Shown here: one piece after another, positions 8,529-18,833 of the stretch
Layout: each line of letters begins with the position of its first letter
Numbering within the stretch: position 1 is the first letter of the stretch
Source: JAPUME01 sp027294185
GTDB taxonomy: Bacteria > Acidobacteriota > Terriglobia > UBA7540 > JAPUME01
DNA length: 64,000 nucleotides
Direction of reading: 5' to 3'
Assembly (NCBI GenBank): GCA_963555835.3
Contig: CAUVWZ020000002.1
Span: 1,240,001-1,304,000, forward strand
Made by a program: the position numbers and the translations under genes
Notes under the pieces: model-generated
Told to the model about the DNA's origin: nothing
Databases searched by the model: none
Seen by the model: the letters and a program-made list of their open reading frames with translations, nothing else

Positions 8529-9614
8529 ATGAATCGTAGTCGCGTCGCAGTCCTCCGCACGACTCCGGATAACGTTCAGGATGACTACAAGCGCCTGATG
8601 CGCCTTGCCGACTACCAGAGCCATCTTTCGAAGACGGCCGAGACGGCCTTGAAGATCAATATCTCCTGGCACTTTTTCTATCCCGCCTGCTCCACCACGC
8701 CCTGGCAACTGGAAAGCGTCATCCAGACATTGCTTGACGACGGTTACGACCGCGACAAGATTTACGGCTGCCACAACCGCACCGTGGTCGTCAGCGCCCG
8801 GCACGGGGAGAAGACGAACAAACACAAGCCGGTGCTTGAAAAGTTCGGCCTGCGGAACATCCATCTCTATGAGAAATCGGAAGAGTGGATCCGCTACGAG
8901 CCCAAGGCGCCGATGCTCGTGCTCGACGGGATGTTCCCCGAAGGGATTCGCATCCCGAAGCGCCTGATCGGCTCAAACATCCTCCACCTGCCCACGATGA
9001 AGACGCACGTCTTCACCACCATCACCGGGGCGATGAAAAACGCCTTCGGCGGGCTGCTCTTCGAGAAGCGGCACTGGACGCACAGCGTTATCCACGAAAC
9101 GCTGGTCGACCTTCTGGCGATTCAAAAGGAGATTCACCCCGGCATCTTTGCCGTCATGGACGGAACCTTCGCCGGAGACGGGCCGGGGCCGCGCTGCATG
9201 GTGCCCCACGAGAAGAACCTCATCCTGGCCGGCGCCGATCAGGTGGCGATTGATGCAATAGCGGCGAAGCTCATGGGCTTCGATCCGCTGTCGATCAAGT
9301 TCATTCGTCTTGCTCACGAGCGGGGACTCGGCTGCGGAGACCCGCGCGAAATCGAAATCGTGGGTGACGATGTCTCCGGTGTAAATTTCCGCTTCAACGG
9401 TCATGGAAATACTTTCGCCAGTTGGGGACAGAAACAGATCTATTGGGGACCGCTGAAGCCCCTGGAGAAAATACTTTTGCGCACGGCCCTGGTTCCCTGG
9501 TCCTACCTGGCTTCCCTTCTCTACCACGACGTCTACTGGTACCCTTTCATCGGGCGGCGGCGGGTACGAAAAGCTCTCCAGGGCGAGTGGGGCCGACTTT
9601 TTCAGAAGTACTAG
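8529..9614 (+). CDS. DUF362 domain protein
   Basis: A 361-aa member of the DUF362 family. Characteristic pieces are NILHLPTMKTHVFTTITGAMKN (the K-T-H-x-x-T-x-x-T-G-x-K-N core), FAVMDGTFAGDGPGP and GADQVAIDAIAAKLMG. The 4Fe-4S ferredoxin extension found in some relatives is absent. Biochemical role is not established for the family. AGAGGT lies a few bases before the ATG. Followed 60 bp later by a YfhO-type membrane protein on the same strand, possibly co-transcribed. Confidence 0.8.
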   Translation: MNRSRVAVLRTTPDNVQDDYKRLMRLADYQSHLSKTAETALKINISWHFFYPACSTTPWQLESVIQTLLDDGYDRDKIYGCHNRTVVVSARHGEKTNKHKPVLEKFGLRNIHLYEKSEEWIRYEPKAPMLVLDGMFPEGIRIPKRLIGSNILHLPTMKTHVFTTITGAMKNAFGGLLFEKRHWTHSVIHETLVDLLAIQKEIHPGIFAVMDGTFAGDGPGPRCMVPHEKNLILAGADQVAIDAIAAKLMGFDPLSIKFIRLAHERGLGCGDPREIEIVGDDVSGVNFRFNGHGNTFASWGQKQIYWGPLKPLEKILLRTALVPWSYLASLLYHDVYWYPFIGRRRVRKALQGEWGRLFQKY

Positions 9615-9674
9615 AAAATCCCGCACGCCTCAGAAAGCGAGGAAAACGTCATTACCACAAAGCTTCAGTGGAAA

Positions 9675-12176
9675 ATGTACCTGGCCCCGGCCGTCCTGGT
9701 GGCATCGCTTGCCACTCTGTTCTGGAGGGCGCTTTTTACCTCCGACATGTTCTATTACCGGGACGTCTTTCACTACAGCTATCCCCACGTAAAATTCATT
9801 TACGAAGCACTGCGTGCGGGATTCCTTCCCTTCTGGAATCCTTACCTGAGCTACGGGGAACCGCTGCTGGTAAATCCTAGTTACCTATTTTTCTATCCCA
9901 CCACACTTTTCGCCGTTGTTGGCATGTCGGCGGCTTACGCTTACAAGCTCCACTACGTTCTGCATTTCTGCCTGGCAGCGGTAGGAACCTACTGGCTCGC
10001 CCGCAGGTGGGAGCAGAGTCGATGGGCGGCTTTTTTTGCGGCGTTTATCTTCACTTTCAGCGGGCCGGTGCTCTCGCTCGGAAACTTCTACAACCACGCA
10101 GCAGCCGCAGCCTGGATTCCCTGGGCGCTGGCCCTGACCGACCGCGCTCTCAAGCGCGATACGCGCCGGAGCTGGATTGCGTTGATCGCCGTCTCTGCTG
10201 TGCAATTTCTGGCCTCCGAACCCATGACCTGGATCAGCACCTGCATCTTATGTGGGGCCTATGCCTTTCACCAGAGAGGCCGTTTCGACAAGATCTTTTC
10301 CCGCGCCAACGGCCGCATCCTCTGGAAGCTTTCTGTTTGCGCCGCATTCGTCCTGGCCCTGTGCGCAGTGGTGCTGGTTCCGGCTCTCACACTTCTGGAG
10401 AATTCCCAGCGCGGCACAACAGGGCTGGTCTATGCTGAGGTAACCTACTGGTCGCTGCACCCGCTCTACACGTTGCAGACCGTCCTGCCGGGATTTTTCG
10501 GCGAAGCGCTCAATCAGCCATCGCTTTGGATGACGGTCCTGAACGGCCGCAACGCTCCTTACTTTCCTTCTCTTTTCATCGGTTTTATTCCGATTCTTTT
10601 CGCGCTGCTGGGATGGGTCGGCGGGCCGGCGCGCCTGCGAGGATTTGCGGCGGGGGGATGCCTGAGCTTTTTTCTTCTGGCACTGGGAAGGTTTACTCCT
10701 CTTTTCGGACTTGCCTATTTGCTGTTCCCCCCGCTGGGGATGATGCGCTTTCCTTCGAAATTTCTGATTCCTGCGTTTCTGCTGCTGGCGCTTTTGGCAG
10801 GATGGGGAGTCGATGCGGTGAGACGCGGCACGCTCGAATGGGGCCGCGCACCCAAGCGCTTCTATATCCCGCTTGGGGTGGTGGTCAGCTTGATGGGAAT
10901 CGTCTGGGTGCTCTCCTGGATTGTTCCCGGATTGATCAGCCGACCTGCATTAGGTCTCTTGCAGGAAGCCAACTCTCTCTACTTGCAAAGTTCCCGCGAT
11001 GTCCTCGGAACAGGAGAGCTCAACACCGCCGCGAATTTCCTCATCACCCGTATCCGTTACTTGTTCCCCGGCCTCGTGGGGTTCATTCTTTTCGGCCTCG
11101 TCTGGGTGCGGGGGATAAGCCAGGGGAGATTCAAGAAACTGGTTCCCGCAGTGGGTCTGCTGGGCATGGCTCTGCTGGCCATGGAAAACCGTAAGGCGAA
11201 TCCGATGGTCCCCGAAGAATTCTATTCCTATCGGCCCCCGGCGCTGGATCTGATGAAAGGAGAACCTCACAGCTACCGTATTTTCTCCATTCCCGAACAC
11301 CTCTCCGAGCCGGCTCCAACGGACCCGTTGAGGCAGTTTGTGAAATTCGAAAACCTCGATTTCACTTCCCGTTTTTCACTGACCGCACGGGTCAGCTTTC
11401 GCGAGCGAGTGCTGCTCGAGCGCGCCATCATGCTGGAAGGAGTGCAGGGCAGTTATAACCTGGATGTGGAACGGAGCTTCCCGCGTTACCTGGTGGAACT
11501 CTGGCTCTACGCGCGTACCCTGCGTGAAAGACCGGACCTGATGGACAATCTCCTGGCGCTGACGAATGTTCGCTATCACATCTCAAAGCAGAAGCGCGAT
11601 CACGAAGGCAACCGCCTGCTGGGGGAACTCAACGACGGCTCACCGCGGCCCGCGTTCCTCTATGAAAATCTCTCCTATGCGCCTCGGGCTTACGTCGCTC
11701 ATCGTAGGTTCCATACGAGCGACCCGCGCGCGACTCTTGACCGGTTGACCTTCGACCGCCCGTGGACTCGTTCCGAGGTGATTCTGTTTTCCCTCGACTC
11801 CGCCGATTCCCCCGGCCGGGTCGAAGTCCCTGGCGAACCCCCGGCGGCGGAAACGGCGGCAGAATTCAAAGAAACAATTGATTCCGTGGCGATCGTCCAA
11901 TATCTCCCTAACTCCGTCACACTGGAGGCCAACCTGTCCCGGCCGGGATACGTGGTATTGCTGGACCGCTACGACCCGAATTTTCATGCCACCGTAGATG
12001 GGAATGAAGTTCCCATCGAACGAGCCAATCAACTGTTTCGTGCCGTTCCGGTAGGCCCGGGCGAGCACACCATAAGATTTTTCTACCGGCCGGAAGGACT
12101 CATTTCAGGAGCCGTGTTATCACTCCTCTGCCTGCTCGTTCTCGTAGCGGGCGCGGTCAAACGTTCATCCGCCTGA
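9675..12176 (+). CDS. YfhO family membrane protein
   Basis: An 833-aa polytopic protein. About a dozen transmembrane helices fill the first 500 residues, a large non-membrane domain follows (about 520-795), and one last helix closes the C-terminus. This is the layout of YfhO (PF09586), a GT-C-fold family implicated in Gram-positives in glycosylation of lipoteichoic acid. In this Gram-negative context the acceptor is probably another envelope glycan. Its neighbourhood contains GT39 and GT2-GtrA genes, consistent with lipid-linked sugar transfer. Function inferred from family. Confidence 0.82.
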   Translation: MYLAPAVLVASLATLFWRALFTSDMFYYRDVFHYSYPHVKFIYEALRAGFLPFWNPYLSYGEPLLVNPSYLFFYPTTLFAVVGMSAAYAYKLHYVLHFCLAAVGTYWLARRWEQSRWAAFFAAFIFTFSGPVLSLGNFYNHAAAAAWIPWALALTDRALKRDTRRSWIALIAVSAVQFLASEPMTWISTCILCGAYAFHQRGRFDKIFSRANGRILWKLSVCAAFVLALCAVVLVPALTLLENSQRGTTGLVYAEVTYWSLHPLYTLQTVLPGFFGEALNQPSLWMTVLNGRNAPYFPSLFIGFIPILFALLGWVGGPARLRGFAAGGCLSFFLLALGRFTPLFGLAYLLFPPLGMMRFPSKFLIPAFLLLALLAGWGVDAVRRGTLEWGRAPKRFYIPLGVVVSLMGIVWVLSWIVPGLISRPALGLLQEANSLYLQSSRDVLGTGELNTAANFLITRIRYLFPGLVGFILFGLVWVRGISQGRFKKLVPAVGLLGMALLAMENRKANPMVPEEFYSYRPPALDLMKGEPHSYRIFSIPEHLSEPAPTDPLRQFVKFENLDFTSRFSLTARVSFRERVLLERAIMLEGVQGSYNLDVERSFPRYLVELWLYARTLRERPDLMDNLLALTNVRYHISKQKRDHEGNRLLGELNDGSPRPAFLYENLSYAPRAYVAHRRFHTSDPRATLDRLTFDRPWTRSEVILFSLDSADSPGRVEVPGEPPAAETAAEFKETIDSVAIVQYLPNSVTLEANLSRPGYVVLLDRYDPNFHATVDGNEVPIERANQLFRAVPVGPGEHTIRFFYRPEGLISGAVLSLLCLLVLVAGAVKRSSA

Positions 12177-12230
12177 CCAGACAAAGCTTTGGCGACCCAA
12201 ACTAACCTTTTGCAGGAGCACATAGAGACC

Positions 12231-14024
12231 ATGCTCAACCAGCCCTCACCTTCAGATTTGTCGGAAACAATTTCGTCGCACGGGTCCAAATGGACGAGGA
12301 GAGAAGCCCTCAAGCTCCTCTCCGTCGCCGGTGCCGGTTCCGCCGTCTTTGCGCGAGCCTTGTCGGCGCTGGCTGCTGAGAAAACAGAGGTCACAGAAGA
12401 TATGATCCGGCAGGCCGAATGGATTTCCGGCCTGGAGCTTACGACCGAAGAGCGCAAGTTGATGCTTAAAGGAGTGACCGGGGCTATCGAGAAGTATCAG
12501 AAACTTAGAGAAGTCCCTCTGGATAACGGCGTCCCGCCCGCTTTGAGGTTTGACCCCGCACCTCTGACGGGTCCGCACACCAACCCGGGAAGGAGTACCG
12601 TCCGGATAACACCGTCAGCGTCTTCCCGCCGTCCCGACTCTTCGGAAGACCTCGCCTTTTCCTCCCTCACCAAGCTTTCTGCCCTCGTCCGAAGCCGCCA
12701 GGTAACTTCTGTTGAACTCACGCGACTCTACCTGGAACGGCTCCACCGTTACGACCCGGCGCTTCATTGCGTGATCACCTACACGGCAGAACTGGCGCTG
12801 AAGCAGGCGGAGCAGGCCGACCGGGAAATCGCCGAGGGAGGCTATCGAGGTCCCCTGCACGGAATTCCCTGGGGCGCAAAGGACATCCTGGCCGTGCCCG
12901 GCTACACGACCACCTGGGGCGCCATGCCTTATAAGGAACAGGTGCGCCCGGACGAATCAACAGTGGTCGCACGTTTGAGACAGGCGGGAGCGGTCCTCGT
13001 AGCAAAGCTTTCCGTCGGCGCTCTGGCGATGGGAGATGTCTGGTTCGGAGCCACCACCAAGAATCCCTGGAAGCCGGAACAGGGGTCCAGCGGCTCCTCG
13101 GCGGGTCCGGCGGCGGCGACGGCAGCAGGCTTGGTCGGGTTCGCCATCGGCACCGAAACGCGAGGAAGCATCATCTCTCCCTGTACACGCTGCGGCGCCA
13201 CCGGATTGCGCCCCACTTTCGGGCGAGTCAGCCGCCACGGCACCATGGCCCTCTCGTGGAGCATGGACAAGATCGGTCCCATCGCCCGGTCCGTGGAAGA
13301 TTTGGCCCTGATATTCCATGCCATCCATGGCCGCGATGGGCTTGACCCGACGGCAGTCGATCGCCCGTTTGGTTGGCCCTCCTCACGGGACGTAGGAACT
13401 CTACGGGTCGGCTATGTCCAGGCAGCATTCGAAGAGGACCGCACCAAGAACGTCAAAACAAAGGAAAGGAAGGCAGCCCTAAAGCAATGGCAGGCCTACG
13501 ACCGCCGGACACTCGAGGTCTTGCGGGAGTTGGGGGTAAAACTCGTTCCCATCAAACTGCCTGACCACTATCCGGTCGATGCTCTTTCCTTCATCCTGAG
13601 TGCTGAAGCGGCGGCAAGCTTCGACGAGCTCACGCGCAAGGGGGGCGACGATCTCCTGGTAAGGCAAAACGCCGGAGCCTGGCCGAACATCTTCCGGCAG
13701 GCGCAGTTGATACCTGCGGTCGAATACATACGCGCCAATCGAATCCGCACGCTGGTGATGCAGGAGATGAAAAAGGTGAGCTCAGAGGTGGACGTTTATG
13801 TTACACCGAGCTTCGTGGGCGGGAACTTGCTGCTAACCAACCTGACCGGTCACCCTGCCGTGGTGGTTCCCAACGGCTTCCGGTCAGCCGACGGCACGCC
13901 GACCAGTATCACTTTTATGGGGAAACTTTACGGCGAGACCGAACTCCTGTCGCTCGCCCATGCCTACCAGCAGGCGACGGACTTCCATTTGAAACGTCCC
14001 CCGCTGGCAGCGCTCTCTGCTTGA
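12231..14024 (+). CDS. amidase-signature family amidase with Tat-like signal
   Basis: Serine amidase of the GatA/AS family, about 597 aa. The Ser-cisSer-Lys triad is visible: Lys217 (GAKDILAVPG), cis-Ser near 289 (GSSGSSAGPAA) and Ser about 313 (TETRGSIISP). The N-terminus carries TRREALKLLSVAGAG, a twin-arginine-like signal, so it is probably exported; GatA itself is cytosolic, so this is not the tRNA amidotransferase. No gatB/gatC is adjacent. ATG 12231 is preferred to an in-frame TTG at 12189, with AGGAG about 13 bases upstream. Substrate unknown. Confidence 0.85.
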   Translation: MLNQPSPSDLSETISSHGSKWTRREALKLLSVAGAGSAVFARALSALAAEKTEVTEDMIRQAEWISGLELTTEERKLMLKGVTGAIEKYQKLREVPLDNGVPPALRFDPAPLTGPHTNPGRSTVRITPSASSRRPDSSEDLAFSSLTKLSALVRSRQVTSVELTRLYLERLHRYDPALHCVITYTAELALKQAEQADREIAEGGYRGPLHGIPWGAKDILAVPGYTTTWGAMPYKEQVRPDESTVVARLRQAGAVLVAKLSVGALAMGDVWFGATTKNPWKPEQGSSGSSAGPAAATAAGLVGFAIGTETRGSIISPCTRCGATGLRPTFGRVSRHGTMALSWSMDKIGPIARSVEDLALIFHAIHGRDGLDPTAVDRPFGWPSSRDVGTLRVGYVQAAFEEDRTKNVKTKERKAALKQWQAYDRRTLEVLRELGVKLVPIKLPDHYPVDALSFILSAEAAASFDELTRKGGDDLLVRQNAGAWPNIFRQAQLIPAVEYIRANRIRTLVMQEMKKVSSEVDVYVTPSFVGGNLLLTNLTGHPAVVVPNGFRSADGTPTSITFMGKLYGETELLSLAHAYQQATDFHLKRPPLAALSA

Positions 14025-14068
14025 CGATTCGGATGTAGATCAAGCAGAGGGAAAGAGCCCCGAATAAC

Positions 14069-15718
14069 TCAAGGGCACAAGCGAAAGACATGAAATGCAT
14101 GAAAGTCGCGGGCGGAAATATACCGTTCGGCCAGAAACTGTGTGAGCGCCGGGAATTCCGCCAGGCTCTGTTCGGAATCAAGCCTCGTATAGAGAATCGG
14201 ATAAACAGCGTCGTCGCGATTCACAACCAATAAGGTGGGAGGATCGGCTCGAAGTTCCCGCATCAATTCCTCACGCCACTCCGGAGGGCACCAGGGAGCG
14301 ATCTGCGGCATGTTGGTGATGAAGCGGGTGGGGGAGCGTCGATCACTCCTGTAATAGATCAGAGGCTCGAAGCCCCAGACGTAGACCCCATCTCCCTCGT
14401 CCGAATTCCCTTTCACGAAATCGATCACTGCCATCATTTCGCCCCAGTGCCCGTAGAGCGCGTTCCAGGAATAGTCACGGTGAGCCGCCTCGGGGCCGCG
14501 CGCCCAGATTGCCGCCGAACGGTACCGATCAAAAAAGTCCGCAGAGAAGGAAACAAAAGGCGTCAGGACCAGTGAAACCGGCACCACCCACACGAGCACC
14601 CTCGCCACCCGCCAACTCCGTCTCCCGAAATCGGCGGACCAGGATCGGAATTGCCCAAAGATTCTTACCGCCACGTAGGCCCAAAGGATCGATAAAAATG
14701 GAAGACTCGTGGCAAAACTATAAATCCAAAATCGAAACTGCACGGCGACGGAAACGAGGCCCAGAAGAGCCGCCAGCAACACAGGCGCAACCTTTCTCCG
14801 GTCCTCAGGCTTCCAAGCCAGGGCGAGCACAGCAGCCAACATCAGCTCCGTCCAAAGACCCAGCCGTGTCTGCAACTGCGCGAGCGACCACCATAAATAG
14901 CTCGGCGTCCGCTCGATTGCCATCTGCGTGTAAAGCGGGACAACCTTGAAAAAGGTTTCATAAAAGGCTTGCCACGCCCCCGTCAGCAAGAAATAGAGAG
15001 GGACCGCCGCGCCCACCAGCATCAAGCCACCTGCGAATGCCAGGATGATTCGAATCCACTCGCCTCGCTTCCCAGGCGTGTCCGACACGGCAGAGTTCCG
15101 CTGTGCCGCTGATTTCCTTTCGAGATAGGGGAGAATCAAGACGAGGGGAGCAAAGATGATCGCGTTGAACTTGAACCAGAAGGCGACTCCCATCAGGGCG
15201 CCGGCCAGAGAGTACTTCAAAACCGGAGTTCCTCTTCGAGCCAGGACAATCAGGAAACTTCCCAGAACCGGCAACATAAGGAAGCTCTCCGGGTTGGCCG
15301 TGTTCCGATAACCCAACTGGAAATATGCCACCGAGTGAATTGCCACTCCCAGCGCGGCCACCCTGGGCCCCAGGGCGCGTTCTGCAAATCGGAAAAGAAG
15401 ATAGGAAAGAGCCATCAACCAGAAAAGATCGACGACGCGCACACCCCAAATCGAGGCGCCGAACAAACGCGCAATGACCGCAAAGAGATAGAAGACTCCC
15501 GGAGGCTTCGTATCCCAGCAATCCTGATAGGGGATGCCTCCCTCCAGGATGCACCTTCCCATCGTCAGAAACACCCCATGGTCTCGATCCAGGGGAAGCC
15601 GGAGGCTGGGCAGGGCTTGGACAAACACAAATGCCAACGAGGCGAACAGCCAGCCATGCTGCCGAAAACTGCCGGCAAAGGGTGCCGCCTGCGCGTTGTG
15701 CTCACTCTGTTGTTTCAT
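14069..15718 (-). CDS. GT39-type (ArnT/PMT-like) membrane glycosyltransferase, paralogue B
   Basis: A 549-aa GT-C membrane glycosyltransferase with about eleven helices and a C-terminal soluble part. The first loop carries LDRDHGVFLTMG and YQDCWDTKPPGVFYL; the acidic residues are the expected catalytic/lipid-phosphate site of PMT_2 proteins, which move sugars from polyprenyl phosphate to envelope acceptors. It is clearly paralogous to the next gene upstream (same blocks: HGVFLTMG vs HAVFLTLG, SPTRFITNMPQIAPW vs YPSRFISTMPLVAAW). Third gene of a minus-strand cluster, 25 bp behind its paralogue. Confidence 0.85.
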   Translation of the reverse strand: MKQQSEHNAQAAPFAGSFRQHGWLFASLAFVFVQALPSLRLPLDRDHGVFLTMGRCILEGGIPYQDCWDTKPPGVFYLFAVIARLFGASIWGVRVVDLFWLMALSYLLFRFAERALGPRVAALGVAIHSVAYFQLGYRNTANPESFLMLPVLGSFLIVLARRGTPVLKYSLAGALMGVAFWFKFNAIIFAPLVLILPYLERKSAAQRNSAVSDTPGKRGEWIRIILAFAGGLMLVGAAVPLYFLLTGAWQAFYETFFKVVPLYTQMAIERTPSYLWWSLAQLQTRLGLWTELMLAAVLALAWKPEDRRKVAPVLLAALLGLVSVAVQFRFWIYSFATSLPFLSILWAYVAVRIFGQFRSWSADFGRRSWRVARVLVWVVPVSLVLTPFVSFSADFFDRYRSAAIWARGPEAAHRDYSWNALYGHWGEMMAVIDFVKGNSDEGDGVYVWGFEPLIYYRSDRRSPTRFITNMPQIAPWCPPEWREELMRELRADPPTLLVVNRDDAVYPILYTRLDSEQSLAEFPALTQFLAERYISARDFHAFHVFRLCP

Positions 15719-15743
15719 GGATGACTATCTGATCCGAGTCGCG

Positions 15744-17402
15744 CTAACCCTCATGACGGTCGATGGAACGATAGACGAGGAACGCTCCGAAATCCCTGAC
15801 AGGCTCATAATTTTCCGCCACAAAACGCGCCAGCGGAGGAAAAGCAACCAGTGCCTCTTCCGAGGTCAGCGGCGTGTAAAGAATACCAGGCAGCGCATCG
15901 TCACGGCCCACGATGAAAAACTCGGGAGGAGCGGCTTTGAGATCATTGAGAAGTTCATCCCGCCATTCCGGGGGACCCCAGGCCGCCACCAGAGGCATGG
16001 TACTGATAAAACGTGAAGGATAGGGTCGTTCACTGAGGAAATAAACCAGGGGCTGAAATCCCCAGAAAAAGATGGAGTCGTCAGGGTCGGAATTCTCCCG
16101 CAGGTAACGGATCAACCGCAACTGAGGCGGGAGGTGGCTGATCGTAAAGTCTCCGGGAAAAGAGAGGTAAAAGGAATTGGGATCCTTTTTCCATTGAGCC
16201 AGGGCACGATACTCCTCGCGCAGGGGAATGAGAGCGCTGGAGAGGGGCCACGCCGCCATGATGGCGAGCAAAATCCACATCAGAACCTGTGCCGCACGCA
16301 TCCGCCGAGTTGCGAATTCCGCCGCGATGGAACGAAAGCTGCCAATCACTTTGGCGCTGATGTAACCCCATACCATGGCAAAAAACGGAAAAGCCGTTAT
16401 CAGATAATAAGGATGCAACCGCACCTGAAGGGCGGCGGAGGTAAGCCCCATCAGTGCCGCCCAGAAAATAGGACCGAACCTACGGAGCTCACCCATCCGC
16501 CAACTCAATAATAGTCCGATGGCCAAAGCAGCTTCCGTCCAGGCTCCCAGGAATTCCTTCAACGCGTCCAGGACGGCCAGCGCGTAATTCTGCTTCGCCT
16601 CATATCCCATGGCAGCGTAGCGGGGAACAACTTCCAATGCCGCCTTGAGCAGCTCATCCAACCCGCCGGCAATCCAGAAATACCCAAGCACTCCAAGGAT
16701 TACGCCTCCGAATCCCACAGAAAACGACATTACATTATCAACCCAGTGACGGAAGCTGATCCGGAAGTACGGCCGAGGTTCTCCGCCTTCTTCCGGTCTC
16801 GTGTCCAGGTAAGGCACTACCGTTGCCAACGGAATAAAAGCCAGGTTGTTGTACTTGAACCAGAACGCGATGCCCAGAAACATTCCGGAAGCGATTTGGT
16901 TGAGCCTTCGATTTCCTTTTTCACGCGCCGCCAGGAAGAAGCTCAAAAACACAAACACCATCAGGAAGCTTTCCGTCTGTGCGGTGTACCAGTACCCCTG
17001 ATCGACGTACCAGAAGGCGCTCACCACCACCGAAACGGCGGCCACGAGCGGGCCCAGAAAGCGTTCGGCAAATCTGAAGATCAGGTAAGAGGAGCCGAAT
17101 AACCAGATGAGATCAGCAACTCTCATCCCCCACATCGAGACACCGAAGATCTTTACGATTAAAGCGAACAGGAAGAAGATTCCGGGAGACTTCGTATCCC
17201 AGCAATCCTGGTAGAGCACGCCGCCGTCGAGGACACATTCCCCCAGTGTCAGGAAAACCGCATGATCCCCGCCCAGAGGGAAGCGCATCATCGGCAGGGC
17301 CTTGATCCCTACCGCGAGAAACGACAAAAGGAGCAATGCCTTTCTCCGAAAGCTCGCTTCAAGAATCAAGGGAGGAGCCGCCGTATTTTCCGAGTTATTC
17401 AT
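15744..17402 (-). CDS. GT39-type (ArnT/PMT-like) membrane glycosyltransferase, paralogue A
   Basis: A 552-aa tandem paralogue of the downstream gene, with LGGDHAVFLTLG and YQDCWDTKSPGIFFLF in the first periplasmic loop. Its C-terminal domain also ends in the conserved RDDALPGILYTPL block. It lies 24 bp after the GT2-GtrA gene. That gene could make and flip the polyprenyl-phosphate-sugar donor that the two GT39 enzymes would use. Acceptor and sugar are unknown. Confidence 0.85.
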   Translation of the reverse strand: MNNSENTAAPPLILEASFRRKALLLLSFLAVGIKALPMMRFPLGGDHAVFLTLGECVLDGGVLYQDCWDTKSPGIFFLFALIVKIFGVSMWGMRVADLIWLFGSSYLIFRFAERFLGPLVAAVSVVVSAFWYVDQGYWYTAQTESFLMVFVFLSFFLAAREKGNRRLNQIASGMFLGIAFWFKYNNLAFIPLATVVPYLDTRPEEGGEPRPYFRISFRHWVDNVMSFSVGFGGVILGVLGYFWIAGGLDELLKAALEVVPRYAAMGYEAKQNYALAVLDALKEFLGAWTEAALAIGLLLSWRMGELRRFGPIFWAALMGLTSAALQVRLHPYYLITAFPFFAMVWGYISAKVIGSFRSIAAEFATRRMRAAQVLMWILLAIMAAWPLSSALIPLREEYRALAQWKKDPNSFYLSFPGDFTISHLPPQLRLIRYLRENSDPDDSIFFWGFQPLVYFLSERPYPSRFISTMPLVAAWGPPEWRDELLNDLKAAPPEFFIVGRDDALPGILYTPLTSEEALVAFPPLARFVAENYEPVRDFGAFLVYRSIDRHEG

Positions 17403-17426
17403 AATCAGGCCCCATTCAGTCCCTAT

Positions 17427-18554
17427 TCAGGTTCTTCGCCAATCCAGACCCGGAATTCCAACGAATCGCAGAATGAAATTCATCAGAAAACCAACCAAGA
17501 TGCCCGTCAGGGCGCTCGCAAGAAAACCGAATCCCCGTTCGCTGAAAAGCAAAAAAACAGCGATGTTCAGAAGCAATCCCGCGGCTCGCGACAGATGGTA
17601 GCGGCCAATACGGGAATGGGCGATACGGGAAATGGCAAGAAGCCCCCCTCGACCACAACTTGCAGGGGAGGACTTCCGATCCTGTGGCGCCGATGCGACC
17701 TTTCCGGCAAATGCCGCAAGCAACCCCGCCTCCGCCGCCGCTGCCGCCGCAGCAGCGCGTGGCCATTGGAGAACCTCCGTCAGAAGGAACAGTAATCCCA
17801 AATTGAGGGCCGCTCCTGCCAGTCCCATCAGCGCATAACCCCACTGCCCGCGCCCCTTCCGGGAGCCAAACGAAAGCCGGATCAGATGGGCCAGGAACTC
17901 CCAGGATTGTTTCGCGCCCAGCTTGGAAGCCCCGCTGTGGCGCGCTTCGAAAACGTAAGCCACTTCTTCAACACGCGAATAGTCTCCTCGCGCCAAAACT
18001 TCCAGCAGTATTTTGTAGCCGAGGGGGCGAAGCTCCCTACCGCGGATCACCTCGGCCTTGATCATGAACATGCCGGACATGGGATCGGTTACCCCGCCCA
18101 GAGCGTCCCCCAGCAGAAGATGTGCCGTGCGCGTCGAAGCCCAGGAAATGAACTGACGGACAGGCGACCAATCCCTCATCCCTCCGCCGGGTACCTTGCG
18201 GCTGGCAACAACAATTTCGGCATCCTGCTCCCGCAAAGATCGAGAGAGAGAGCTGAGGATTTCGGGCGGATGTTGGAGGTCGGCGTCCATGGCCCCGAGC
18301 AGGTCCCCCTTCGCCACAGCCCAACCCGCCAGAACCGCCGTGGCCAAACCCGCCCTCCCGGACCTTCTTACCACACGGACCGAGCACGGCTCGCCAAGGG
18401 CTTCTGCCAAATCGGCCGTCCCGTCCGGGCTGTTATCGTCCACGACGATCAATTCAAAAGGTTCGCTCGTCCGGCTCAGCGCCCGGGCGGTCCGGCGCAA
18501 CGTTTCCTCGATGGATTGAGCCTCGTTGTAGGTGGGAATAACGAGAGAAATCAT
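17427..18554 (-). CDS. GT2 polyprenyl-phosphate glycosyltransferase fused to GtrA-like membrane domain
   Basis: The first ~225 residues form a DPM1-like GT2 domain (LVIPTYNEAQSIEETLRR, VVDDNSPDGTADL, the DxD in AMDADLQHPPEI). The remaining ~150 residues contain four hydrophobic helices of GtrA type (YALMGLAGAALNLGLL, LTGILVGFLMNFILRF). It should load a sugar onto polyprenyl phosphate at the inner face and help move it outward. The GtrA linker (about 280-310) is unusually polar and does not resemble the usual NF..NR..TF block. Lead gene of the minus-strand glycosylation cluster. Confidence 0.85.
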   Translation of the reverse strand: MISLVIPTYNEAQSIEETLRRTARALSRTSEPFELIVVDDNSPDGTADLAEALGEPCSVRVVRRSGRAGLATAVLAGWAVAKGDLLGAMDADLQHPPEILSSLSRSLREQDAEIVVASRKVPGGGMRDWSPVRQFISWASTRTAHLLLGDALGGVTDPMSGMFMIKAEVIRGRELRPLGYKILLEVLARGDYSRVEEVAYVFEARHSGASKLGAKQSWEFLAHLIRLSFGSRKGRGQWGYALMGLAGAALNLGLLFLLTEVLQWPRAAAAAAAAEAGLLAAFAGKVASAPQDRKSSPASCGRGGLLAISRIAHSRIGRYHLSRAAGLLLNIAVFLLFSERGFGFLASALTGILVGFLMNFILRFVGIPGLDWRRT

Positions 18555-18833
18555 TTCCCTGCCCGGGCTGAAATTACGAAGGTCGCCGATCCGGTCTCAT
18601 GCCTTGAGCGAACCGGCTCGGGAAATAGAAAACCGAAAGCACATCGCCTCGATCGAGGGTTTGGATTCCACAAGTCCAGCGGGTACAAAACCGACAAAAT
18701 CGCAAACGTGTTTCGTTAAGGAAGGAATGGCAGGTGTCTGCCTGATCAGGTTCAGTTCCGTTAAGAGCCAACCGGGCGCCTCAATGACCCTGCCTGGGGT
18801 TTCGAAGATCACGATTAGAAAGAGTGGAGCAAT
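18555..18833. other. intergenic region, no gene seen
   Basis: Gap of 279 bp upstream of the glycosyltransferase cluster and downstream of the small Cys-rich gene. It must hold the cluster's promoter on the minus strand. No confident box, RNA structure or coding frame was found. Confidence 0.4.
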
